A model generated the notes under the pieces. It was not told the DNA's origin and did no database searches. It worked only from the letters and a program-made list of their open reading frames with translations. From contig JANVCC010000010.1 of assembly GCA_025345505.1 (NCBI GenBank), positions 42,993,772-43,057,771 on the forward strand: 64,000 nt of DNA, in the 5' to 3' direction. The DNA comes from Todiramphus chloris collaris (Eukaryota; Chordata; Aves; Coraciiformes; Alcedinidae). Positions 12,669-24,207 of the stretch are shown one piece after another (position 1 is the first letter of the stretch; each line of letters begins with the position of its first letter). The position numbers were made by a program, and so were the translations under genes.

Positions 12669-15600
12669 TAATGGTTTTACACTTCTAGGAATGCTGGCTA
12701 TATTCCTTGGAAGAAGGAAGGCCCTAGTTAGACAGAATAAGATCCTCCCAAGGCTTTTTAGATCACAGCTTTCTATATGGGTAAAGATGCAATATGGCCA
12801 TTTACCATATACTTTTAAGCACACCTTAATTTTCTAACTACTACAAATACTGATATAGAAATTATGAGACAGAGGATAATTAGGAACAAGATGAAAGGGA
12901 ATAATTTAGTCCTGTCTATTATAGTGGTTTTTTTATCTCACCATCAGGTGTGTCTGTGTCAGGAACTATCCAAGCAAGGGTGTGATCCCTATGTTTGTTA
13001 TCTCTTAGGTATTGCTGTGACTGGCTTAATGTAATAAAAAAAAAAAAAAAAAGGAAAATATGAAAAGGAAATTGGAAGTTCTTTTGCAAGCATTTCTACA
13101 GTAACTGATTACGTTGCTATATGCAATATTTTACATGGGTTAATATTGATCACAATTCACAAATTCATTTTTTAAGTGGTAAAAGACAAAGGTATATTTA
13201 AGCATTTAGAACTGATGAGATTATACAGCAGTGATAACTCACTGAATGTTATTATTAGGAATTACTAATAATACTTATACCGTTTTGAAATATGTTTCAT
13301 ATTCTTAATTTAGTAGTATCATTTCAAATCATTAATACATTTCTGTATTAAAAGAAACAGCAAAAAATGATAGGTGAAGTTCAATACAGAAACTGATTTC
13401 AGTCTTAATAGTTATTTTTAAAGGAAGTTTAAGATACCTGTCACTAAAAAACTACTGTGTGAGTGGTTTCATACAGCACTACCTGTGGGTGTACTATCAG
13501 CATAACTGTACTAAATTAAAATAAGCTCTCTATCTTTTCTCATGCTGAAAAATTCAAGAGACTAGTGTTTCACAACATTTCAATAATAAATTGCCTAAGT
13601 TAAGAAGTTTAGGAATGAAATAAGTAGTGTTTGTTTTCCTAAGGAGAATATGATTTCTTAAAACAAAATAGGTGAATACAGTGGGAATTTCAGCCTGTGA
13701 ACTAGAAGAATTTTTCTGCCTTCTCTTTGCTTCATGCTGCTTACAATCTGATGAACTTTATTACTAGAAAATAAATCTCTTCCATTGTTGATACGTATAT
13801 ACTAGAAAATCTGAAAATCTTAAAAATATAATGGAAGGATAAAGTGCATTTCAAGAAAATAAGAATCCTCTATTTTACAGTACTTTTCCATTTTTCTTGC
13901 TTTGTTTTGGCTTACTTTGTTTTTAAAGAGCAGATGAAGAATTTCAAAACAGAGATTATAATCATTTATACTGTACCACAACAGTGAAACAAAACCCTGA
14001 TTTTTTTCTTTTTTTTTTTTTTTTTTCTTCCATACATTATCCATTAACTGTTGGGATAGGCATTGTTTTGTGACAAAATTTGTATTATTTCTGCCAGGAT
14101 GAGTTTAAGAAATAGTGTTCAATACATTATCTCTTCTAGAAGGTAAAGCAGAAAACATAAGAAATCAGTTGTTATATTGGGAACTGCAGTTCAGAACAGT
14201 TGGGAACTGCAAGAAAGTAAAAGGATGAGAAATGTAAATGCAAATATGTTTTCATTAAATGTTAGCAAAGGAAGATAAATAAGAAACTGCAAAACCACAC
14301 TGAACCATAGTTAAGCTTGTCTAGTAATGATAAAATCTGTTGGTCCTTCATAGAAACTATAGTGCTTTAGAGCTGTGCAAAGCAGATTTTAAATGTTAAC
14401 ACACTAGAAATTATAGTATCTTGCATATAGATGAAGAACTATGGAAGGCCTAATATTAGAGAGAGGGGAGGAACTTGTCCCGTTCTCTTGAACTTCCTTG
14501 GAATCCTCTGTGAACATACGGAATTATTAGCTAGTAAAATCCTTTAATCTTTCTGTCTTACTGCCAGATATTTTTTCTATAACTACCAAAAAAGGGAATA
14601 TAAATAGAAAACGTTGAGTCTTCTGTATTTTGGAAGTCATGTTTCCTAGCTACACTTAATTGTTTTGTTAGTTAAACAACTTTTAAAAAATGTTTTTGAA
14701 ACACTGCTGAGACAGTAAGAGTCTTAATGGATCTATGAATAGGATGGTAACAACAATAAGTCTGGCCTGAAGCTTTTCTCTGTATCAAGACAGAATTGAA
14801 TCATGATGAGGGAAGTTGTAGCTTATCTAATTACATACATAATATAATTCTTGTGATTTATAGTTTTTTATTACTCAATATAATGTTTTCACTGTACCAG
14901 TTGTCTATATATATTGCCATTTTTTTCATTTGGAAGTTGAATAGAATGGGAGAAAATCCTTAAAAAAAGTTCTAAATAGTATAGTACAGTTAGTTCAAAT
15001 GGTATATGCCATTACTACTGCAGTATCACAAAAATTACATAAAATGTAAGTCCAGTTCCTCTACAAAACTTAAGAGCAATTTACTGAAGGTCTTACAAAA
15101 GGGTCTAAATAATTGGAGGACAGGAAATAACATATAACTTCCAGGACTAAGTTAAGTAATAATAACATAATTCTGACATAATATTAAAAAACAATAGTAG
15201 TATTGGGTTCCTAGAAGTAGAAAGATAATCTGACATATATTCTAGAAAATTTAGTTTTGTTCGGTTGATGATAAAGTATGAGACTTTACTTAAATTTAAA
15301 ATGTTTTACCATTGCAGACCTGAGGCTTTCTATACTCCTCTGCTAGACAGTGTTGAGTGAAAAATTCTATGGATATTTTTCAGTTGTGGCTGGCATCTGG
15401 ATGTATTTGCACTTGTTTCCCAAAGTGTTAATCTCTTCCACAGGATTTCAAGTGTGTAATAAACTAAAGACAGCTTCTCCATATAGTATATTCTCTTCAA
15501 AACATGTAGCATTTCTGCCTATTAGAAGACTGTGAGAAATTAGCTGCTGAAGGGTTAGTCATATGTGGTCACAGGAAGACTTAGTAAATCCATCGAAGGA

Positions 15601-15823
15601 TTGCTTGAAGTATGTGAATATTCAAAAGGATTCCCCTATCTATGTTTTAAGCTCAATAAAGTTCCTTTGTTTTTCAAAAGAGATGAAAAAAAATGTAATG
15701 GAAAAGGCTGGTGAAAATTTTGAATGTTTCTATTAAAATCCTTTTCTAGGAGAGGAGATGTTATAGCTACCAGAAGAACGTTTTTTACTATCAAAAAAGA
15801 ATTATATGGACAGTATTAGCTTC

Positions 15824-15868
15824 TTTAAATGTATACATTTAATGTATAATATAATGTATACATTTAAA
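15824..15868. repeat. 45-bp AT-rich inverted repeat
   Basis: Two 16-base arms (TTTAAATGTATACATT and its reverse complement) flank a 13-base AT spacer. Each arm itself contains the palindrome AAATGTATACATTT. It can form a cruciform or hairpin. No target duplication was seen. Confidence 0.85.
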
Positions 15869-16174
15869 CAACTCTTCCATGAATCTATGAATGTTACTAA
15901 ACTCGGTCAAAAGGAAATAGTAATGGCTGGAATTGTTCTTTTCTGGTTTATTCAGCATTACGTGTTTCTGTGCAGTTTACACTTTGTCTTACCCTCCTGC
16001 GTGTAACTGGGTAATTTTGATGAGAATGTTTTCTGACTTCTACCAGATGTGTCCAATTTATGGGGGCAGTGAACAGTAACAGCAAGTATCTTCAAGCTGC
16101 CTTAATCAGTATTTTATCTGTGTAAGTTTCCAAAGAACCATGTTGGTCCACAAAGCTGAAAAACTTCCCATGTT

Positions 16175-16338
16175 CATAGGATTATAGAATAGTTTGGGTT
16201 GAATGGGACCTTAAAGATCATCTCGTTCCAACCCCCTGCCCTGGGCAGGAATATCTTTCATTAGACCTGGTTGCTCAAAGCTCCATGCAACGTGGCTTTG
16301 AACACTTTCAGGGAGGAAGCACCCACAAACTCTCATGT
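16175..16338 (-). mobile_element. CR1 3' tail fragment
   Basis: Read on the minus strand this is the CR1 3' UTR. On the + strand the reversed signature is CATAGGATTATAGAAT, then GGGACCTTAAAGATCATCTC and TTCCAACCCCCTGCC. About 165 bp remain. It lies in the 17-kb METTL25 intron in antisense orientation. The right boundary is approximate. Confidence 0.85.
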
Positions 16339-17062
16339 TATTCATAATGCTGCTTTAAGTCCTTCATGTTTCATACGTTTTCTTCCTCTATAAGTGATTC
16401 ACATTAAAATTATAGTATGGTTTATAGATTTTGTTAAAAAATATAACAATCACTTCCTCCCCTCCTCCCCCCCCAAGTATTTATTTTTGGTGCAATATTT
16501 ACAGCAATCCATTTCATTAAATATGTGTTTTGGTCTTTTTTTAAGAGCTTATTGGACTAATAGGTCCTGGGATTATACCCCAGCAGACCTTCAGTACAGC
16601 TCATCACATGATTACCTGCAATTCCCCATTTTGTTAACTTCTCATGGAATAGATTCTCTCTGATTGTCTGCTCTGTACTGAATTAGAACATGATTGCCTC
16701 ATGTACTGTTGAACACTTGAGCTGTTTACTATGAAATCTTCCACAGAATACCCATATTTTAAAAGTTGCCTGGATTTTTTTTAATATTTATACTGTTTAG
16801 AACAGCTGCTATGTTGTCAGATAGAAGCACAATGTGGTAATTAGTGAGCTATATAATATTAACATATCTGAAAATAGTTACAGGCATAAAAAGAATTTCC
16901 AGGGTTTTAAAATGTAGCTGATAAATATAAGAACTTTATAGCAATATATTCATTTTACAATTTATTTTTTTTAATCAGCAGTGTGCTTAAGAGTGGAGTG
17001 GATATGGAAAAATGAATAGAACTCAAGGCAATATTATAGATATATGGTAAACTTTGGTACAC

Positions 17063-17098
17063 ATTTTTTGTGTATATTACAAAATATACACAAAAAAT
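17063..17098. repeat. Perfect 16-bp stem hairpin
   Basis: Arm 17063-17078 (ATTTTTTGTGTATATT) is exactly complementary to arm 17083-17098, with a 4-base ACAA loop. The stem is AT-rich and too short for a typical microRNA precursor. It may be a relic of an inverted-repeat element or chance in AT-rich DNA. Confidence 0.9.
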
Positions 17099-18867
17099 TC
17101 TAAGAGCAATACTTTCCCTTTCTTTTTCTCCTACTTTATGGTTTCAATTTAAACTAAGATGTTGCTTTGCCTGATTATCTTTTTCAAAGGTGTCATAAAT
17201 TCTTCAGATTTTTGCAGGAGTACAGTGCACTAATATTGACTGTAGCATAGTAGGTAGCAACTTTAACTTAACATGAATGGATAGTTTGCCTAGAGGACAG
17301 GGTGTGAATTAGAACAGATTACTTGAAAAGATCCATGACTTTCTTTTTTTTTTTTTTTTTTTAAACATTTTAACATATATATTAGAAAGACTTATTTAGT
17401 GTGAGTCATGCAATAGAAACCAAGGCAGTCATTGTTTCCTTTGCAAAAAATCTGTTTAATATGTTCATATTACCAACGCTGAATAGAAGTACTCAGTTTT
17501 ATTCCATATATGCAATAATTAGACTTGAATTTAATTAATGTTTTATAGCTTGTCACAAGGCACTTACAAATTCCTGCTACTTTCCTAGTGCTGAAACCTG
17601 TTGTAATCTGCTGTGTCAAATTTCATCTTTTTATATAAAGGAATTTTCTTTTTCCTTCTAATTATCCAGAATTAAAACCCTATTCTTAAATGGTGGTCCT
17701 CAAACCAGTATTCATCCCATAAAAGCCACTGACATTTCTCAGGGCTAAAAGGAGAGCAAAGTATGAGGTTGCCTGCAGAAGATGACTGACTTGCTGTTAC
17801 TCTCTACAGATCAGCAAAGAATAGGGACTACTGCTAGAAAACGAAGTGCTTTTGCTGTGAGGAGGAGGGTTGTATATTTATAGATTCCCTATTTTCTTAA
17901 CATTCATGAAATGAATTCTACTTACATGTATGTATTTCAGACTGATGGTAAATTTGAAGAGTAGCTTTTTTTCTGTCCTTTTTTTAACCTCCTTACATGA
18001 TTTATCTTTAAATATGCCCAAGACATATTTCTATGCTAAAAAGCCAGGAACCTAGCCAATTTGGTTTTATTTTTAAAGCAAGTAGTAATTCTTATTCAAC
18101 ATTCTAAAAAAAATCAACTGACAAATGTGCTAATGAATATTCAAAACATTGTAGAGTTTGTCTACATTTAAAACTGGGTATTATGAACATCTACAAAGTA
18201 ATCCCCATACTTTAGTTTTCCCACATTTGCATTAGCATTAAACATGAAAAATTATATTGTTATTTAAAATATAAATGATACTGAAACAAACTGAGAGCAG
18301 ATTGTGATACAAATGCTTCTCAGTGTTTTGAAGAAACAGCAAGAGCCTTTGCAGCTGCTCTTTTCTGGAAAACAAACATTCTGCCTCACAGCAAAGCGTG
18401 GGCCTTCAGAACTGAAATAAACAAATACACATTGTTCTGTGTGATGTTTAAAAGATGTTTATGATAGAAGAAGAACCAAATGAGAAGTGATACTGAAGTC
18501 CCGCTACATTAAACAACTGCCCGGCTTACATCTTGTGACTCATGGCATGTCATGGATTGCCTTGAGTATTTGCACACTTCTCTCATCCTTTGGAACTTTT
18601 TCTTCAGAGGATTTTCATAAAAGAAACTCACTTAAAAGTGTTTTGGAAAATGTGAAATTATCAGAAATTCAGCATAAACCAAAAACATCTGTTATGTGGA
18701 AAATACATTTTTTTAATAACACTAGCATGGTTTTTGGTACTGGACTAGTAGAGTTAAGTGTTTCTGCTACCATTAACTGCTGTTCATCTTGTTCAATACA
18801 TTATGCATTCTGTAAGAGAAAAATAGCCCATGAAACCTGTGCCTTTTTTTTCCCCTCCATTTTGCAG

Positions 18868-18962
18868 AATGCCCAGAGGAAGTGTGGGGATTTCCCATGT
18901 GTCAGTACTTGAAGGACAAGGGCTGGTGCTGTGGTCGCAATGCTAGAATGTCAGCATGCTTG
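18868..18962 (+). CDS. METTL25: METTL25 coding exon B
   Basis: With the base carried over from exon A it gives 32 codons, from ECPEEVWGFPMCQYL to GRNARMSACL. The WGFPMC and WCCGRNARMSACL strings are diagnostic of METTL25 and rich in cysteine (C-x3-C-type spacing plus CC). Acceptor TTTTGCAG and donor GTATGA. It enters in phase 1 and leaves in phase 0. Metal or substrate binding by the cysteines is possible but not established. Confidence 0.95.
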
Positions 18963-21416
18963 GTATGATTCTCCTGCTTTTCTTTTTCCTACCAAGAGCT
19001 TTATCCAGATGTTACAGGATTCATTGTTTTTGGCTTCTAATCCTTAAGCCATAACTTTAATCCAAGACTCTACAGAATAACATCATTAATGTTGTAAGCA
19101 TGATGAATTATATCTAAAAAAAATAGCACTGACCTTCCAGCTTTATATATTTTATACTTGCTGAAGGCATGAAAAAATGAGTATTGACAGAAATGTATTT
19201 TAAGAGTGGACAGAAAGGCCAAACCTTTGCTGAAACCTAAACAAGGTAACCCCTCAGGGTAATAGTTCTAGGCCAAGGATTTAGAGGGGAAAAAGGTAAT
19301 TGTAGAAGGATTGCAATCAGTAACTCCCCCAATGCCTTCATGATTCATAATATTGAATGTTCTGACTGTTTAAAACCTAAACAAACCTGCCTGTTCCAAA
19401 AACTAGAAGAGCTCTAAAATCCATGTGGCTTAAGAGACTGGAAACATCTTTTTAACATTGCATCAAGAGATGACGTGCTTTTAAAGACTTAACCTCATTG
19501 AGACAAGATGATGAACTGTTGTCTAATTTGAAAAAACAGATAGGTACTGAAAACTTCAACCACTGTTGCAGTTAGAAGACAACTATTCCTTTCCTCTATT
19601 AATTTTTAATTCCTGATATCAAGATGAATCACATCAGGTTCTGTCTAGCCTCTGCTGCTGGCTCTGTACATCCATTACAGAGAACAGTGTAGACTAAAGA
19701 CTCAGTATAGACTAATGTGACAAGGTTATGTAAACTTGAACTAACATGATAATTAAATGTTATCATGAGAAAGTATAGCAGGACAGTTGTTTAATATTTG
19801 TAAGGCTTATATGTGTTACCCTTGGCAAGGTAAAAGAAAAAAATTGCTTATTTTAGAGATGTTGCTTTAAAACTTAACACAAAAAGTGCTTTCTTAAAGG
19901 GATTTTGCCTTTTCTCCTTTTCTCTTCAGTATTGTACAATACCAGTTCTTCCTCAGCTGACACATTAGCTATTTCCTTGCCCATTCCATTTCTTTTGGAA
20001 AGAAAAAGTTTTTCAACGATTGTAGGATGATAAATTTTGTAAGCAAATGATCTCCAAGAGATAGTACTGATCGTGCCATATATATCTATTTTAGATTTCA
20101 CAGAAATCACAGAAATTTGTCCGTTGAAAACTTTTTTGTTCAAGCATTCATGAAAGGCAAAGAGTTCCGTGTCACTAGATACTTCTGTCAAATTTTAATT
20201 CCCTCTATGCATTTTTCATGACTAGGATTTTCTTTGTCTTCTAGGAGGTACAAGGGAAAAAGTACAGTGCAGCTAGGCACCCATCTTCCTAGGGGTAGCT
20301 GCTGGCTAGGAGAAACTGAGTCTACTGAGCAATGACACTTGGCATTACTGCTGATGTTCATTGGTACACGTCATTCAAATTGATTAGAGTGCCAAGGGCC
20401 CAAGTTTCTATATGAGAGTTTCAGTTTCAGACCCTTACAGTACATGTTAGAACCCAAATCCATCTTCTAAGCAGCTGCATATATACGGTGGTATGAGACC
20501 TATAGCTAACACAGCAGAAGTCAAACCTGATAGTCGGCCAAAGCTGTGAACAGAGGAACTGCAACTACTTGGGATGTATTTGAAGAACAGTCTGAAATAC
20601 AAGATCAGTTCTACTACTAGGAGAAGTAGGTGATTCGGAGACAAGCAGTTTTATTTACTGTAGTGGAGTTTGGCACCTAAAGTTGATGATGACCCATAAG
20701 TGGAGAGGCATTTTTGGTTTTATTTACTGTGTTTTTTTGTCTTAATTTCTGCTATGAACATCAATAATCAGTTGAAATTTCCATAGGCACAGTATCTTTT
20801 CAACTGTAGGAAAATACTCCATGCTTCTAATTATTTGTCATTCTTTGTCACTACGGATCATAAAACTCAAGTACTCTTAAACCTATGTCAGGATTTATGG
20901 TATGAAGAATGTGGTGAAAGATAATACACAGTGTTTTAAACTGCAGTCTCTGAAGTTTTTATTTTTTTAATCTTTACACGTGTAAGTTCAATTTATCTGA
21001 ATACTAGGGACTAAAAGTACAATGACATTGTACATTGAACTAATATTTACTTTAAAATAGTTGGATATGTAAAGTGAACTATTTGTATTTTGGTAAGAAC
21101 AGACTCAAAAAATGCATTTTTTCTTAGCACCTTCACAGAAAGCAATCCTCTGAAATTCTTTTACAATACTGAGAAAAACAAACATCTGTTTCCATACAAT
21201 TGGTTGTCATTGCTTCTCCTCTAAGTAAACAAAATAGCAAGAGTGAGCTGATTATGAGTTCTTAAATGTATTAACACTTCAAAGTGTGCAAGCTCGTGTT
21301 ATGTCACACCATTAATCTTTTAAAATGTCATCTCCTCTGACTTTTATACAATGTGTTTATAAAATGTTCTGATAAAGAATAAACATATCAGCAATTTAAT
21401 TCCTTCACTCTCAAAG
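18963..21416 (+). other. METTL25: METTL25 intron (2.5 kb)
   Basis: Unique-looking AT-rich intron without a recognisable repeat or exon. Minus open frames at 19874-20191 and 20447-20644 show no known motif and I treat them as chance. Confidence 0.85.
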
Positions 21417-21446
21417 GCTTTGGAGCGAGTTGCAGTTGGCCAAATG
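21417..21446 (+). CDS. METTL25: METTL25 30-bp micro-exon C
   Basis: Ten codons, ALERVAVGQM, in phase 0 at both ends. It lies between an AG acceptor (CTCTCAAAG) and an ideal GTAAGT donor. It continues the MSACL of exon B to give the family string SACL-ALERVA. Because it is a multiple of three and very short, gene predictors could skip it without breaking the frame. Confidence 0.9.
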
Positions 21447-22537
21447 GTAAGTAATATTGTTTATTTTAGCCATTCTAAGATAAAATGTGTTTTTCCCCCT
21501 TCAATGGTCTTAATCCATGACCTTTTATTCAACATCTGCATTTCTGGATTCTAAAATACTAGTGTACACTACATCAAATCCTGATAGTGTCATCATGAAA
21601 TCACATTTTTATTGCTGTGATTGTACGTAATGAATCTGTTTTCTTTTGACAATTAATAGCCTGGAAAAAAAAGCACAACTTAAAATTTAAGGAATTAGGC
21701 TACCCTTCTTACCTTTTTTCACCATCTTTCAGTTAAGACATAAATTCAGTACAAACATTCTTCTGATATGCCTGTTTTGGATCATGCTATTCCAGTGTTT
21801 TATCAACTCATGTAAAAATAGAAATTGTTATGACAAAAGCTTGAACCTGTTCAAAACATCACCATTCTCATTTTTAATCTCTGTATATTTTTTTCCTGTG
21901 AATACTTTGAATTATTGTTGTGACAGTTATCCTTTCAGGGACGGTGGACACCAACTGTGTAAATATTTAAAAAGCAAGGCTAAGAGACCTTTTCTTTCCC
22001 TATGTAAGCCCACTGACCCCAGTACTGTAAATGCATTTTGATATGAATTTTTAATTGGCCAGCGTGAACTGCTTTTATGAAAACAGATCTTTCATACACA
22101 AAGATATGAAGTTTTCATGTACTCTGATTTTATAAGCATAGTATTTTCTGCATGGCTTAGACTACAGTGTATGATACTGCTTCTTTTGCCTTTAAAACAA
22201 CTTAGGTAAATTGTTATATTTATTTTGTGTAGTAGAATTTGGATCATGATCAGTACATTTCTCCTCTGTTCTTTTTCCTTCTGCCAACCTTTGAATGTTT
22301 ACTTCAGAGTTTAGGTTTGTTTGGGTTTTTTTTTTCTGGTATTCATGGTTATGTTAGAATCTAACCCAAAACCATAATTTTAACTGGATACAAGAACATT
22401 AGTAAATTGTCCTGTTAAATCTGCTATGACTGATTGTAAAGAATAGAAGCCAGTAAGTAGTTAAGGAAGCCAGTACTGGTTTTGATCTTAGTTCCAATGC
22501 CAATTTTAAATCCTTGCTGTTGTAAAATTTTTTGCAG
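21447..22537 (+). other. METTL25: METTL25 intron (1.1 kb)
   Basis: No repeat or exon recognised. It ends with a T-rich tract and TTTTTTTGCAG before the next exon. Confidence 0.85.
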
Positions 22538-22611
22538 CTGCCTACAGAATCATTGTTTTATCGAGCTGTTCTTCAGGTTATTATAGAAGAAATTTATGGT
22601 GTCACCAAAAG
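22538..22611 (+). CDS. METTL25: METTL25 coding exon D
   Basis: Encodes LPTESLFYRAVLQVIIEEIYGVTK plus two bases of the next codon. LPTESLFYRAVLQ is a conserved METTL25 helix segment after the cysteine-rich stretch. Acceptor TTTTGCAG and donor AG|GTAGGA. It enters in phase 0 and leaves in phase 2, matching exon E. Confidence 0.94.
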
Positions 22612-22804
22612 GTAGGAAGTTCTGAATTCACAGAATACAAACCAAAGATCTGATTGTTTTCCATCACTATTCTGTAAAGAAAATATTTCTTAGAAAGCAG
22701 AAGGGTGTAGGAATCAGTCTTATCAGACTATATATATAATATTGGTATTAAAATGCGGGATAGATTTGTTCATCCTAAATCCACATCACAAATATATTGC
22801 CCTT

Positions 22805-23611
22805 TGTCACAGTTTACGCTCAGGGCAGCCCCTTAGACCTATAACAGACACTCTCTGTTAACACCCCTCCCTCCCCAGAGGGGGAAGAGAAAAGGAATAA
22901 GGGAGAGAGACTTAGCGATTAGAAAAGGAAACTAAAACAGCTTTAATGAAAATGAAAATAATAATTATAAAAATGGAATATATACAAATATCTACAAAAC
23001 CAGTATCGAACCCAACCCCCCTGATGGTAATTACATCACCATCACCACTGATACTGTGGAGGCACCGGGGCAGTCCCAGACTGGGCCCCACAGCAGACAG
23101 GAGCTGTGTTCAGGAGCTGGATTCTGGTACTGGTTTCAGGAACACGCAGACCGGATCACAGGCAGAACGGACAGAGTCCTCCTTGGGTGCTCTGAGGAAG
23201 GAACCAAAAGAGGACTCAAGCCAAGCCAAGCAAAAGCTGGCAAAGCAGTCCAAGAGGGGAGAAGAGCTCAGAGATCCTTCGGATCCCTCAGCTCTAAACC
23301 GAATATGTCATATATGGGATGGAATACCTCGCTGGTCAGTTTAGAGTCACCCGTCCTGCCCGCTCCTCCCTGCAGGTGCAGCCTTTCACTTTCTGCACCC
23401 CCCAATGTGGTACACAAGATTCAGCAGTGGCCTTGGTCTGCACGTCAATCCTTGGTAGTAACTCTAAACATGGGGTGTTATCACTGCTAGGAGCAGACAC
23501 TGTCTGTGAAAACAGGCTGCTAACTTCAGAAAGTGCAGTTAATCAGAAGAACTGAGCTGAAAAGTAAAATTACTGAACAGAATTAGTTCTGTTTTCACTC
23601 AAACCAGGACA
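22805..23611 (-). mobile_element. Avian ERVL-like solo LTR with CCCTT target duplication
   Basis: Read on the minus strand the element begins TGTCCTGGTTTGAGTG and ends CTGTGACA, the TG…CA borders of an LTR. It is flanked on both sides by CCCTT (22800-22804 and 23612-23616), a perfect 5-bp target duplication as used by ERVL-type elements. An ATTAAA-type polyadenylation hexamer (minus strand of 22942-22947) lies about 140 bp before the 3' end. The interior is less AT-rich than the host intron. No gag, pol or env lies next to it, so it is a solo LTR left by recombination between two LTRs. The open frames inside it are not genes. Class assignment is from the LTR start and the target duplication length. 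Confidence 0.85.
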
Positions 23612-23702
23612 CCCTTCTTTTACCCATATCTAAAATAGGTCCTCTTTCATACTGGATACACGGGTAAAAGATACCTTCACCAGAGAACCAATAGCAAATT
23701 CA

Positions 23703-24207
23703 CTAAAAGTCAACACAGTCCTGGGCTACTTTGTTATACAGATGTCCTGGCAGCTTTAATATGGCAGAAGACAAAATGACATTTCCATCTGTCCTGATAA
23801 AAATTGCTGAAAGTTCAACGGCCCTTCATGGCTGTGAAGAGCTTCTCACTGCCTATAGCCTACACTGGGATGGGATTTGGAGAACTGGTGCTGAGGACCT
23901 GACATCCACGCTATACTCTTTTTCCAGAGTTGTAGTTGGATTAGATTTTAATTCTGTGGGACATATGCCTGTTAGCACTTGGAGCACGTCCAAAAGCATA
24001 CCTTCCAGTTTAATTTGATTTGAAAATAACCCATTTTTTGATCTCTCATCCCATTCCACAGTGTGAACCAAGGCATGAGAGGTGGAGAAAAACAGAACAT
24101 TTGCTTGAGAAATATATTCTTGATCTAAAATAAGTGTTAATGCAGATACCTCCAAATCTTTTGCTAAATGTAGCACCAGACAGCTTGCCCTTCAGAAGGT
24201 CAAACTC
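23703..24207 (-). pseudogene. Unrecognised coding-like antisense block, 168 codons with 3 internal stops
   Basis: One minus frame from 24206 to a stop at 23705-23703 reads 168 codons with only three internal stops (two TGA, one TAG). Parts look protein-like, for example ILDQEYISQANVLFFSTS and FIRTDGNVILSSAILKL. It starts directly after a good acceptor-like string (TTTCTTCTTTCAG). I do not recognise the protein. It could be a decayed exon of an old gene, part of a retrocopy cut by the neighbouring LTR, or a chance low-stop frame. The + strand of the same block also has a 95-codon frame, which weakens the case. Confidence 0.3.

Larger units (their letters stand above)
1797..18867 (+). other. 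METTL25: METTL25 intron (17.1 kb)
   Basis: A long AT-rich intron. It holds antisense LINE reverse-transcriptase remnants (3.6-3.9 and 8.3-9.0 kb), a sense CR1 3' fragment (12.0-12.6 kb), a minus CR1 tail (16.2 kb), several pure A/T tracts, a 78-bp duplication (11.0 kb), a palindrome (15.8 kb) and a perfect hairpin (17.1 kb), each listed separately. A 131-codon minus open frame at 7028-7423 has no recognisable motif and is probably chance. I see nothing else that can be supported. Confidence 0.9.

Noticed and set aside
12610-12837. Open frames containing poly-Phe or poly-Lys
   Set aside because: Artefacts of the T48 homopolymer.
18487-18912. 141-codon + open frame
   Set aside because: It overlaps METTL25 exon B in the wrong frame, and the upstream part is intron.
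22946-23555. Three overlapping + strand open frames up to 144 codons
   Set aside because: They lie wholly inside the antisense solo LTR. The frames result from its lower AT content and have no protein motif.
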